Assembly (NCBI GenBank): GCA_964610505.1
Contig: CAZSXU010000035.1
Coordinates: 1 to 34,001, forward strand
DNA length: 34,001 nucleotides
Source: CAZSXU01 sp964610505
GTDB lineage: Bacteria > Arandabacterota > Arandabacteria > JAGLYR01
Direction: 5' to 3'
Below are positions 18,458 through 25,572 of this stretch, in pieces. The notes beneath the pieces were generated by a model. It searched no databases. It was not told the DNA's origin and saw only the letters and a list, made by a program, of their open reading frames with translations. Within the stretch, counting starts at the first letter, position 1. Every line of letters begins with the position of its first letter. The position numbers and the translations under genes are program-made.

Positions 18458-18492
18458 GAGAGTCGAGAGTTGAAAGGTGAGAGTCGAAAACC
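18458..18492 (+). repeat. Purine-rich heptamer array, copy 3
   Basis: GAGAGTC, GAGAGTT, GAAAGGT, GAGAGTC, GAAAACC in exact phase, preceded by GCA. Confidence 0.7.
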
Positions 18493-18497
18493 CTGCA

Positions 18498-18663
18498 GCC
18501 ACGGATTTCACGGATTCTAGAGAGCGGCCCGGCGCGGTGACGAAGATGGGGCCTTGGGCTCGAGCGAAGGCCCCGTGACACAGCGTAGACAGCCGTACCC
18601 TGCTCGGCCGGAAAGCCTACGCTCGAGCCTTACGACCCCATTCTTCGCCCCCTTGCCAGATCA
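18498..18663 (+). repeat. Intergenic repeat module U1, copy 1 (imperfect palindrome)
   Basis: Starts GCCACGGATTTCACGGATTC, related to the CTGTGAAATCTGTGG motif of the 3'-end elements on the other strand. From 18536 to 18663, 128 nt are identical to 32707-32834. Arms at about 18537-18572 and 18614-18655 are inverted copies (GGCTCGAGCG and CGCTCGAGCC, TGGGG and CCCCA, CGAAGA and TCTTCG), able to form a long stem around a ~40-nt centre. Confidence 0.8.
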
Positions 18664-18667
18664 AGCA

Positions 18668-18702
18668 GAGAGGCGAGAGGTGAAAGGTGAGAGGCGATAA
18701 CC
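18668..18702 (+). repeat. Purine-rich heptamer array, copy 4
   Basis: GAGAGGC, GAGAGGT, GAAAGGT, GAGAGGC, GATAACC in exact phase. It joins the end of U1 to the start of U2. Confidence 0.75.
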
Positions 18703-18708
18703 CATACC

Positions 18709-18855
18709 CCGGGCCGGCCGCGGTGAGGGTTCGCCGGAACGACGACAGGGCGAGGGATCTTTCAACGCCGCGGGTTGCCACCCTCCTCGCCGATCCGAAT
18801 CCCCCATTCTCGCCGTGGAGGAGTGACGCCGGACCTTTGCCGCGGCAAAAGGCCC
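18709..18855 (+). repeat. Intergenic repeat module U2, full copy
   Basis: 147 nt, the same length as the copy at 32495-32641, with 8 differences by my count. CCGCGG occurs near both ends (18718-18723, 18840-18845) with inverted flanking GGT-type sequence, and GGCGAGG inside pairs with CCTCGCC, so the module can fold on itself. Confidence 0.75.
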
Positions 18856-18863
18856 AGGTGACA

Positions 18864-18898
18864 GAAAGCTGAGAGTCGAAAGTCGAGAGTTGATAACC
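18864..18898 (+). repeat. Purine-rich heptamer array, copy 5
   Basis: GAAAGCT, GAGAGTC, GAAAGTC, GAGAGTT, GATAACC in exact phase, directly after U2. Confidence 0.75.
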
Positions 18899-18955
18899 TA
18901 AGGCCCAGGCCAGAGAACCGAAAGCCGGGACATTTCGGCCCCTCGGACTATTCGT

Positions 18956-18984
18956 TTGCCAAACGATGGCAAGACCCCTAGAAT
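18956..18984 (+). promoter_or_regulatory. Sigma-70 type promoter of the M29-like aminopeptidase gene
   Basis: TTGCCA (18956-18961), 17-nt spacer, TAGAAT (18979-18984): five of six consensus bases in each box. Predicted start near 18991 gives a 43-nt leader. Confidence 0.6.
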
Positions 18985-19033
18985 CGCAGCAAGACCATTC
19001 GAAGAGTCAACCGGATAACCGTGGAGAGAAACC

Positions 19034-20188
19034 ATGAGCCAGGATCTCAGCCCGCAAGACCTGAAGCAACTGATCGAATCGGCCTTCCCCCGGCGTGACG
19101 GGGACCGGGGCCTGGCGGTCATCGTCGACATTCCGGACGAAAAGGTCCCCGACAACGACCCGTGGAAGAATCGGCGGCGGATGGCCAGGAGATGGGTGGA
19201 TGCGTTGAATACGGTGAAAGATGAGATGGGTCTCGAAAAGGTCGCTCTCGTCTACTATCCCAACGTTCACAGCAACAACGCGGATCTGCCCGAGGCCGCC
19301 TACTTCTGGGAGGGTGATCCCGGGTCGCTGGAGACGTCTACCCTCAAGAAGGAGGGCAACGAGATCTCCTTCGAGAGAATTTTCTCCGAACACCAGATCC
19401 TCATGGCGCCCACGGAGTTCTCCACTACGGCGCCGCTCAAGTTGAACGCGAAGACCCACGGGTACCGGGCCGCCACCATGCCCGGGTTCTCACCGGAGAT
19501 GATTCCGTCTCTCCGGTTGGACTACGGGGAAATCAACCGGCGGGTGCAGGTCGTCAAGGAAAAGCTGGACGAGGCTTCGGAAGCCCGGATTGAGTTTCTG
19601 GTCCACGGGAGCATTCATCGTCTTCAAATGGATCTGAGGCATCGGACGGCCCACGCGTCCGGTGGCTTCTTCCCCGAGCCCGCCACCGCCGGCAACCTTC
19701 CGAGCGGCGAAGCGTACATTGTGCCCTACGAGGGGGAAAAGGGCGAGCCGAGCCGGACGTCCGGAATGCTGCCGGTTCAGTTTGGGGACGAGGTGGTCCT
19801 CTACCGGATCGACCGGAACCGCGCCGTGGAAGTGCTCTCGATGGGCCCCACCTCGGCACAAGAGGCGGACAAAATCCGTTCCGAGCCGGCCTACGCCAAC
19901 CTCTCGGAAGCCGGCTTCGGAGTTCTGGGACCCTTCGGCGTCAAGCCCATCGGCGAGATGCTCCTCGACGAGAAGCTGGGACTCCACATCGCTTTCGGCC
20001 GTTCGGACCATTTCGGCGGGGCCGTCGGCATCAAGGATTTCTCGTCGCCCGACAAGGTCGTTCACATCGACCGCATCTACATTCCCGAAACCCAGCCCGA
20101 CGTCGAAGTCCGGTCCGTGGATCTCGTCTTTGACGACGGCCGAACCGAGCGACTCATAGAGAACGGGGAGTACACGATCTTCGGATGA
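19034..20188 (+). CDS. M29-like metallo-aminopeptidase (aminopeptidase T family)
   Basis: 384 residues; GGAGAGA lies just before the ATG. No signal peptide, so cytoplasmic. The C-terminal half carries the M29 metal-binding set: Glu226 in NLPSGEAYIVP, Glu292 in SEAGFGVLGP, His318 in HIAFG, and His344/Asp346 in HIDRIY. These correspond to the two-metal site of aminopeptidases T and S and leucyl aminopeptidase of Bacillus and Thermus. The N-terminal half (about 20-160) is less like the characterised enzymes. Likely role: broad removal of N-terminal residues from peptides, downstream of peptide uptake. It has its own good promoter and ends in a convergent intergenic region with a structured repeat. 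Confidence 0.8.
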   Translation: MSQDLSPQDLKQLIESAFPRRDGDRGLAVIVDIPDEKVPDNDPWKNRRRMARRWVDALNTVKDEMGLEKVALVYYPNVHSNNADLPEAAYFWEGDPGSLETSTLKKEGNEISFERIFSEHQILMAPTEFSTTAPLKLNAKTHGYRAATMPGFSPEMIPSLRLDYGEINRRVQVVKEKLDEASEARIEFLVHGSIHRLQMDLRHRTAHASGGFFPEPATAGNLPSGEAYIVPYEGEKGEPSRTSGMLPVQFGDEVVLYRIDRNRAVEVLSMGPTSAQEADKIRSEPAYANLSEAGFGVLGPFGVKPIGEMLLDEKLGLHIAFGRSDHFGGAVGIKDFSSPDKVVHIDRIYIPETQPDVEVRSVDLVFDDGRTERLIENGEYTIFG

Positions 20189-20243
20189 AAAGGAGAGACA
20201 GCCGCGAACCGCATATTACACAGGCTCAAGAGGTACAAACGCT

Positions 20244-20431
20244 CGTCACAGAGGACACACAGAATCATACAGATTCACCTGGAGTCTCGGGCTTATGCCC
20301 GAGACTCCGTTATGCATCCATCTGTGCAATCTGTGCAATCTGTGGCTAGCGGTTTCGGCTTCTCCATCTGCGTAATCTGCGGATTGCACTTGGGATTTCT
20401 CTGATCCCCATAATCTGTGAAATCTGTGGCT
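20244..20431. repeat. 3'-end structured repeat element, copy 2
   Basis: Same order of parts as 9002-9185: GTCACAGAGGACACACAGAAT, a 12-bp hairpin (20281-20308), ATCTGTGCAATCTGTGCAAT at 20320-20339 continuing to CTGTGGCT at 20347, ATCTGCGTAATCTGCGGATT at 20366-20385, and AATCTGTGAAATCTGTGGCT at 20413-20432. It lies between the convergent ends of the M29-like gene and the minus-strand lipoprotein gene. Confidence 0.8.
20281..20308. terminator. 12-bp hairpin inside repeat element copy 2
   Basis: GGAGTCTCGGGC (20281-20292), loop TTAT, GCCCGAGACTCC (20297-20308). Relative to copy 1, two stem positions differ and both partners change together. Probably a shared transcription terminator or 3' stabiliser for the two convergent genes; no strong T-run follows. 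Confidence 0.5.
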
Positions 20432-20449
20432 AAAGATTCGGTTTTCTAT

Positions 20450-21886
20450 CTACTCGGGGATGAGAATCGCGGCTTCGTTGTTCCTCAGGTCGACCTCCGT
20501 CACGGGATCGCCCAGAGTTCCGTCGGCGTTCAGGGGCCGGTAGCTGGCGCCCAGGGCGTGGGTCGTACTGGTCATCGTATACTGGGACATCGAAGCCTCG
20601 GGGCGGAACTTGACCAGCACGAGCGCGTGGTCATAACTGCGGGCCATGATGTGGAAGGTATTGGCGGGCGCCGCCGGGTCGAGTCCGGTGGCCCACTCGT
20701 ACGGATCGCCCACGGGAAGGCCGATGTCGTAGGCAATTCCATCGAACCAGTCCAGCCCCAGGCCGTGCTGGGCGTAGTACATGTTGGTATGATTGATGAG
20801 ATAGAAAGTGCTCAGGCAGAACAGGGCTCCGCGATCCGTCCAGGTGTTCTCTTTGCCCCCGAACAGGATCTTCTTGCCCCTCTTGGCCAACTCCATGACC
20901 TCCAGAATCTGCAGCCAGGTCACTTCGTACGAGCACGTCGCGCCCACGACGGCGTTGTCGATTCGAACGCCGCACTCAAGCAGGAACCAGTCGTATCTCT
21001 CCTGCAGGCGACCGCAGTTGACCGTCTCATCGATCAGGAACCAGGGGTGCGTGGCGTTTCCGACAATGATCTTCGGTGATTCGAAGGTCTGCGCGAGGTA
21101 ATCCCGGACAATCACGGCAAACGCATAGTTGTCGTCGATCATCGAGAAACTGTTGGTCACGGGCTCCTCGCCATATTCGGCGATCTTGTCGAAGTGCATC
21201 CATTCCATCTCGGGCAGACTCCGCGCGACGTTATCCATCAGGACGCCGTCGAGCTCGTATCCCCCATGTTCATTCAGGGCCGCGATCCTCTCGCAGGTCC
21301 AGTGCTGCCAACCGGGATCCGCTACGTTCCCCCACCGACTCTGGTAGTCCCAGGTTGCCCAGACTCTCGCCTCGCTGCGGCTCGTCGCCGTTGCCGGCGG
21401 ATCCCCCGCCTCGCGATCGGGGTTCCACCCGGGGATGGACACGGTCATGAGCCCCCCAACGGGGAAGTTGAAGTCGTAGCTGATGTCTTCCCGGTAGTGG
21501 AGGAAGAAATCCTCCACGTCGTATCCCTCTTGGGCGGCAAAGGTCTCCGCACAGAGTTCGTGGATGGTGCACGTCCCGCCGAAGATCTCCGTGTCATTGA
21601 CCATGGCGGACGCGTAGGCCAGGACGAGGATATCGGGATTGATCGCCCGCATCTCGGCGATCCAGGTTTTGTCGCCGACAAAGAGGTCGTAGCGTTCCGC
21701 GACGAAGTCGGCCTCCGCCTCCATCAGGGGCCCGTGCTTGATGGTGAATGTCTTGATATGATTGTAGGGAGACAACCCGGACTTGATGCCCCGGTTCTCG
21801 GGTTCGGTGGGCGAATCGGTGCCGCACCCCGCCGCCAGCAACAGCGGAACGAGCATTGTGAACACGACGGTCCGACAACGGCGCAT
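20450..21886 (-). CDS. Lipoprotein with a TIM-barrel, glycoside-hydrolase-like domain
   Basis: 478 residues, ATG with GGGAG 5 nt upstream. A lipoprotein signal ends in LLAAGC (Cys21). The remaining ~450 residues resemble the putative glycoside hydrolase families found in uncultured bacteria (GHL15-like): strands ending in acidic residues such as NPDILVLAYAS, GYELDGVLMDN and YDWFLLECG, and a final beta-domain with HALVLVKFRPE. Asp in DGVLMDN and Glu in LLECG sit where barrel catalytic residues are usually found, but this is inference. If active, it would act on an external glycan. No peptide signature or other domain was recognised. Confidence 0.65.
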   Translation of the reverse strand: MRRCRTVVFTMLVPLLLAAGCGTDSPTEPENRGIKSGLSPYNHIKTFTIKHGPLMEAEADFVAERYDLFVGDKTWIAEMRAINPDILVLAYASAMVNDTEIFGGTCTIHELCAETFAAQEGYDVEDFFLHYREDISYDFNFPVGGLMTVSIPGWNPDREAGDPPATATSRSEARVWATWDYQSRWGNVADPGWQHWTCERIAALNEHGGYELDGVLMDNVARSLPEMEWMHFDKIAEYGEEPVTNSFSMIDDNYAFAVIVRDYLAQTFESPKIIVGNATHPWFLIDETVNCGRLQERYDWFLLECGVRIDNAVVGATCSYEVTWLQILEVMELAKRGKKILFGGKENTWTDRGALFCLSTFYLINHTNMYYAQHGLGLDWFDGIAYDIGLPVGDPYEWATGLDPAAPANTFHIMARSYDHALVLVKFRPEASMSQYTMTSTTHALGASYRPLNADGTLGDPVTEVDLRNNEAAILIPE

Positions 21887-21945
21887 GGGGACTCCCGGCT
21901 GGTTTCTGAGCGGATCATCGGTGCTGGAGGAACTCTTCGGTAGGC

Positions 21946-21954
21946 AGTATAGCA
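21946..21954 (-). promoter_or_regulatory. Extended -10 promoter of the TIM-barrel lipoprotein gene
   Basis: Minus strand TGCTATACT: an extended -10 (TG-N-TATACT) with no clear -35. Predicted start near 21939, about 53 nt before the ATG. Confidence 0.45.
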
Positions 21955-22174
21955 GAAACGGCGTTCATCGGCTACGGGTTTGGTGGAAAACGCGCGATCA
22001 AGTTCGCGGCGGTCTTTCGGGTGTCGAAATTCACTAAAGTCCGGCCAAAAGTGGTCTGCAGCGCGCTATTCGGGGACAAGCGTAGGAGAGTGACGGCGGC
22101 TCATGGCGCCGGAGGGTGGTCTTGCCCCCACTCGAGCGGTCGCTCGCCACTCACCACTAGGCTCGAGCAGGGGT
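21955..22174. other. Intergenic stretch with palindromic, repeat-like sequence and no gene
   Basis: Contains ATTCGGGGACAA at 22068-22079, the same 12-mer that starts the palindrome at 33948, and two GAGCTC-free CTCGAGC motifs (22128, 22162) like those in U1. It may be a much-diverged U1 relative. No coding frame was supported. Confidence 0.35.
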
Positions 22175-22229
22175 CTCGCCCATGTGACACGGGCGAGTGA
22201 CAGCGTGTCGAGGACCTAGGGCGACGCCC
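22175..22229 (-). terminator. Two hairpins after the ORP operon
   Basis: Immediately beyond the stop of the last operon gene (22231), minus-strand transcript would form GGGC-GTC-GCCC (22219-22229) and then CTCGCCC with GGGCGAG (22175-22181, 22191-22197, 9-nt loop). No T-run follows, so termination efficiency is uncertain. Confidence 0.4.
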
Positions 22230-22230
22230 G

Positions 22231-23445
22231 TCAATGATCGCAGATATTCTCTCCCGCCTCCAGAGTTCCATTCAGATGCGCCGTCGCAATCCCCTCCGGA
22301 GCCATGACCGGCGCGCCGACCACGACCTCGATGCCCTGGCTTCGGAACAGCCCCTGGGCCCGCTGGCCCATTCCCCCGCAGATCACAATGTCCGCACCCT
22401 GCTCGGCGAGCCACTTCGGCAGCACACCCGGTTGGTGCGCGGGTGGAACCAGGCTTGTCTGTTTCACGATCTGGCTGCGCTCTCTATCGACGTCGATCAG
22501 GGCAAACTCCTGGCAGTGACCGAAATGCTGGGCCAGTTTGCCCTCGGCCACGGGAATCGCGATCCGCATCACCTTCACCTCCCCCTCGGGAGGCGCTTCG
22601 ATCGTCCTTCCGCCGCCTTCACCGGTTGAGATGATCACATCCGCAAGGTGCAGGAATCCTTCCGCCGCGGCCCCACCGTTGGACTCGGCGACAATCAGAC
22701 TCCCGCGATCCCCCGTCTCCACCACTCTCGGATCCAAAGGAATGCGTCCCAGGAACGGCACATTCATCTCCGTCGCCATCTGCTCTCCGCCGCCGCTCTT
22801 GAAAACATCCACCCGCTCATGACAATGGGGACACTCAAAACCGCTCATGTTCTCGACCACGCCCAACACGGGCAGATTCAGCTTGCGGCAGAAGGAGATG
22901 GATTTCCGCACGTCGGCGAGCGCGATCTCCTGGGGCGTCGTCACGACGACGGCCCCGTCCGCGTCGGGAATCAGTTGGCCCACCGAGAGCGGTTCATCGC
23001 CCGTGCCCGGAGGAGAATCGATAACGAGATAATCGAGGGATCCCCACTCCACATCGGACAGGAACTGCCGAATCAGGTTCGCCTTGAGCGGTCCCCGCCA
23101 GATCAACGCGTCGTCGCGGTCCTGAAGGAAGAACCCCATCGACATGACCCGGAGGTTGGATCCCATCTCCACGGGGGCAATGGCTTCCTGCGTTCCCGAA
23201 ACGGGTTTGCCTTCAATCCCCATCATTTTCGGGATGCTGGGGCCGTGCACGTCCACGTCCAGCAACCCCACGCGCTTGTCCCGGAGAGACAGCGCGTAGG
23301 CCAGGTTGGCGGCCACCGTGCTCTTGCCTACGCCTCCCTTACCGGAGAGGACGATGATCTTGTGCTTGATTCTGGACATGCGGTCATCGAGCGCTTTCTG
23401 CCCTGCGGACGCCTCGGCGGCGCCCTGTTGCCGGCCCTCATTCAT
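22231..23445 (-). CDS. Mrp/NBP35-type ATPase fused to a NifX/ORP-like domain (MrpORP type)
   Basis: 404 residues from the ATG at 23445, which has AAGGAGG at 9 nt; the GTG at 23451 would be only 3 nt from it. Residues of about 1-260 are an Mrp/ApbC P-loop ATPase: deviant Walker A SGKGGVGKST (about 34-43), DVDVHGPSIPKMMG, DSPPGTGD, and the CPHC pair that binds a bridging Fe-S cluster. After a linker, residues of about 288-404 are a dinitrogenase iron-molybdenum cofactor (NifX/NifB/ORP) domain (MRIAIPVAEGKLAQHFG, then DIVICGGMG). The same hybrid, MrpORP, is known in Desulfovibrio, where it is tied to the orange protein complex. Last gene of a five-gene operon; it overlaps the previous gene by 8 nt. 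Likely carries or inserts Fe-S or Mo-Cu clusters. Confidence 0.9.
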   Translation of the reverse strand: MNEGRQQGAAEASAGQKALDDRMSRIKHKIIVLSGKGGVGKSTVAANLAYALSLRDKRVGLLDVDVHGPSIPKMMGIEGKPVSGTQEAIAPVEMGSNLRVMSMGFFLQDRDDALIWRGPLKANLIRQFLSDVEWGSLDYLVIDSPPGTGDEPLSVGQLIPDADGAVVVTTPQEIALADVRKSISFCRKLNLPVLGVVENMSGFECPHCHERVDVFKSGGGEQMATEMNVPFLGRIPLDPRVVETGDRGSLIVAESNGGAAAEGFLHLADVIISTGEGGGRTIEAPPEGEVKVMRIAIPVAEGKLAQHFGHCQEFALIDVDRERSQIVKQTSLVPPAHQPGVLPKWLAEQGADIVICGGMGQRAQGLFRSQGIEVVVGAPVMAPEGIATAHLNGTLEAGENICDH

Positions 23446-24367
23446 ATTCACAAGCCTCCTTGTACCGCCCCGAAGTCGACTGGTTCCAAAGTCTCTTTGT
23501 CGTCTCGCTCCAAACGTGGCGAATGCAGCGCGCGGCCGGACCGTCGCCCGCCTCCACGGCCGAGAGACCGCGGAGTTGCGCCCGCGTCACACCAAGATCA
23601 TACGGGATCCTGCCCACGATCGGAACCTTCTTCTCCCCGCACATCTCCTCGATCGATTGCGTGAGGTCGAGATTGATGTCGTGCTTGTTCACACAAACCG
23701 CAACGGGGATCCTGAAGTGCATCGCAAGGCTGAGGACTCGGTCCAGATCGTGAATTCCCGAAGCGGAGGGTTCGGTCACCGCCAGCACCAGAGACGCCCC
23801 CCCAACCGAGGCAATCACGGGACAACCGATTCCGGGAGACCCATCAATGATTACGAGGTCCCGACTCCGGGCTTCGGCGATTTCCCTCGCTTTCTGGCGA
23901 ACCAGGGTCACCAGTTTCCCCGAATTGGACTCCGCCACACCGAGTCGCGCGTGGACCAGGGGCCCGTGTCGCGTCGAGGAGACAAACCACTCCCCGTTCA
24001 CTTTCTCCGGAAAGTCGATCGCTTTCTCCGGGCACACACGGACACACACACCGCATCCCTCGCAGGCAATGGGATCAACACGGACCGGCTGCCGGGACCA
24101 GGGAGGCCCGGCATGGATGAATGCCTCAAACCGGCAGTGCTCGACGCACGAACCGCATCCCGTGCAGGCGCCCTCACGAACGACCGCAACCCGGCCGCCG
24201 CGGAACCGGTCTCTCTCGAGAACCCGGGGCTCGAGGAGAAGATGGAGATCGGCGGCGTCCACGTCGCAGTCGGCAAGAACCGCCCCCTCGGCCAGGGCGG
24301 CGAATGACGCCACCACGCTGGTTTTTCCCGTTCCGCCCTTCCCGCTGATCACCACCAGTTCCTTCAT
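23438..24367 (-). CDS. MinD-superfamily ATPase with inserted two-cluster ferredoxin domain (ORP cluster, paralogue A)
   Basis: 309 residues. Deviant Walker A SGKGGTGKTS (about 8-17). An inserted ferredoxin domain (about 63-115) holds two CxxCxxCxxxC motifs, CTGCGSCVEHC and CEGCGVCVRVC, each able to bind a [4Fe-4S] cluster. The ATPase core resumes with IIDGSPGIGCPVIA (switch/Walker B region) and VTEPSASGIHDLDRVL. The family matches the paired ATPases of the Desulfovibrio ORP complex (DVU2103/DVU2104 type). Its start codon overlaps the stop of the upstream paralogue (ATGA), implying translational coupling. The C-terminal ~50 residues (from about 260) extend beyond the paralogue. Likely couples ATP hydrolysis to electron or cluster transfer in the complex. 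Confidence 0.9.
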   Translation of the reverse strand: MKELVVISGKGGTGKTSVVASFAALAEGAVLADCDVDAADLHLLLEPRVLERDRFRGGRVAVVREGACTGCGSCVEHCRFEAFIHAGPPWSRQPVRVDPIACEGCGVCVRVCPEKAIDFPEKVNGEWFVSSTRHGPLVHARLGVAESNSGKLVTLVRQKAREIAEARSRDLVIIDGSPGIGCPVIASVGGASLVLAVTEPSASGIHDLDRVLSLAMHFRIPVAVCVNKHDINLDLTQSIEEMCGEKKVPIVGRIPYDLGVTRAQLRGLSAVEAGDGPAARCIRHVWSETTKRLWNQSTSGRYKEACEYE

Positions 24368-25212
24368 CCCATCACCTCACCGATCCTGGCGAGCAGGGCC
24401 CGAATCCTCTCTCCATAACCGGGAACCGCGTCCACCAGCCGGTCCCCGCGGGAGTAGGCTTCCGCCAGATTCCGGTCCTCGGGAATTTCCAGAAGGACCG
24501 GAATTCCGTTCTCGGAACAGAATCGCCGCGCCTTCTCGTCTCCGATATTGGACCGGTTGATGACGACGCCGGCCGGAATTCCAAGCGCTTGCACCATGTC
24601 TGCGGCCAGGGCCAGGTCGTTCACCCCGAAGGGTGTGGGCTCGGTGACGAGCACCACGAAGTCCGAACCCCGGACCGCTTCGATGACGGGGCACGAGGTT
24701 CCGGGCGGCGCGTCGATGAGCGTCAACCCGCTCCGATTTCCGGCCTTCCTGACGGCCGAGATCAGAGGCGGGGACAGCGCCTCTCCCACCTCGAGGCGGC
24801 CGTGGACGAACTCGATCGAGCCCGACCGGCCCTTCTCAAGAGATCCGATGGGGCGGTCCTCCTCCGTGATTGCATCCTCTGGGCAGGCAAGGCGGCAGCC
24901 TCCGCAACCGTGGCAGAGCTCCCCAAAAACCAGAACCCGATCCTTGACGACGGCGAGCGCGTTATACTGGCAAACCCTCGCGCACTCACCGCAGGCGGTG
25001 CACCGATCGGCATCGACCCGGGGAACGGGGATGCCCACGGATCGGCTCTCTTCGATCTGAGGGTTCAGGAAGATGTGGGCGTTGGGCTCTTCCACGTCGC
25101 AATCCAGAAGGCAAACCGGGGGATCGGCGACGAAGGCCAGGCTCGTGCAAATCGTCGTCTTGCCCGTCCCCCCCTTTCCGCTGGCTACGGCGATCGTTCC
25201 ATGGGTTCTCAC
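24364..25212 (-). CDS. MinD-superfamily ATPase with inserted two-cluster ferredoxin domain (ORP cluster, paralogue B)
   Basis: 282 residues, GTG start overlapping the upstream stop (GTGA). Deviant Walker A SGKGGTGKTT (about 11-20), then CDVEEPNAHIFL. The ferredoxin insert (about 68-112) has CTACGECARVC and CHGCGGCRLAC. The core resumes at LIDAPPGTSCPVIEAVRGSD. It is a diverged paralogue of the downstream gene; the pair probably works as a heterodimer, as proposed for the orange protein complex. The order within the operon (NifX-like genes, then two ATPases, then the Mrp hybrid) supports a single multi-protein machine. Confidence 0.9.
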   Translation of the reverse strand: MRTHGTIAVASGKGGTGKTTICTSLAFVADPPVCLLDCDVEEPNAHIFLNPQIEESRSVGIPVPRVDADRCTACGECARVCQYNALAVVKDRVLVFGELCHGCGGCRLACPEDAITEEDRPIGSLEKGRSGSIEFVHGRLEVGEALSPPLISAVRKAGNRSGLTLIDAPPGTSCPVIEAVRGSDFVVLVTEPTPFGVNDLALAADMVQALGIPAGVVINRSNIGDEKARRFCSENGIPVLLEIPEDRNLAEAYSRGDRLVDAVPGYGERIRALLARIGEVMG

Positions 25213-25571
25213 ATCCAGTGTCCTTGCACGTCCGCCCCCTCGGTCGGTTTGAGCCGGCCTTGTTTGAGGGCTTCGACCGCCTCCCCCACACTTCCCTCGA
25301 ATCCCACGACGATCTGGATCCCTGCCGCGCGAAGGACGGAGAACGCCTTCGGACCACAGTGACCCGTGATCAGGTATTCGGGAGACTGCGAAGCCACGGT
25401 CTGCGCGGCCTGAATACCGGCGCCCTGCATGGCCTCGACGTTCTGGGTGTTGTTCACAACCTGGACATCCCCGGTATCCGTATCCACGGAAAGGAAATAC
25501 TTGGCTCTTCCAAATCGGAGATCGACCGGATCCTCCAGCGTTTCCCCTGACGACGACACGACGACTTTCAT
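25209..25571 (-). CDS. NifX/ORP-fold protein (dinitrogenase iron-molybdenum cofactor domain), second operon gene
   Basis: 120 residues. The ATG at 25571 follows AAGGAGG and comes 1 nt after the stop of the previous gene; the open frame to 25676 has no start support. Single domain: MKVVVSSSGETLEDPVDLRF, GRAKYFLSVD, VASQSPEYLITGHCGPKAF and GIQIVVGF, the ribonuclease-H-like fold of NifX, NifY, NafY and the orange protein. In Desulfovibrio the family member ORP carries a Mo-Cu sulfide cluster non-covalently. GHCGPKAF has the conserved Gly-x-Cys-Gly loop of the family. Whether this or its neighbour is the true ORP equivalent cannot be settled by eye. Confidence 0.88.
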   Translation of the reverse strand: MKVVVSSSGETLEDPVDLRFGRAKYFLSVDTDTGDVQVVNNTQNVEAMQGAGIQAAQTVASQSPEYLITGHCGPKAFSVLRAAGIQIVVGFEGSVGEAVEALKQGRLKPTEGADVQGHWM

Positions 25572-25572
25572 C

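Noticed and set aside
18600..18720. Possible tRNA or small RNA gene in the structured intergenic DNA
   Set aside because: No T-loop or acceptor-stem pattern was found; the structure is explained by repeat modules U1 and U2.
18310..18900. CRISPR array
   Set aside because: Repeats are 7-nt purine heptamers and longer mosaic modules, without regular unique spacers or cas genes.
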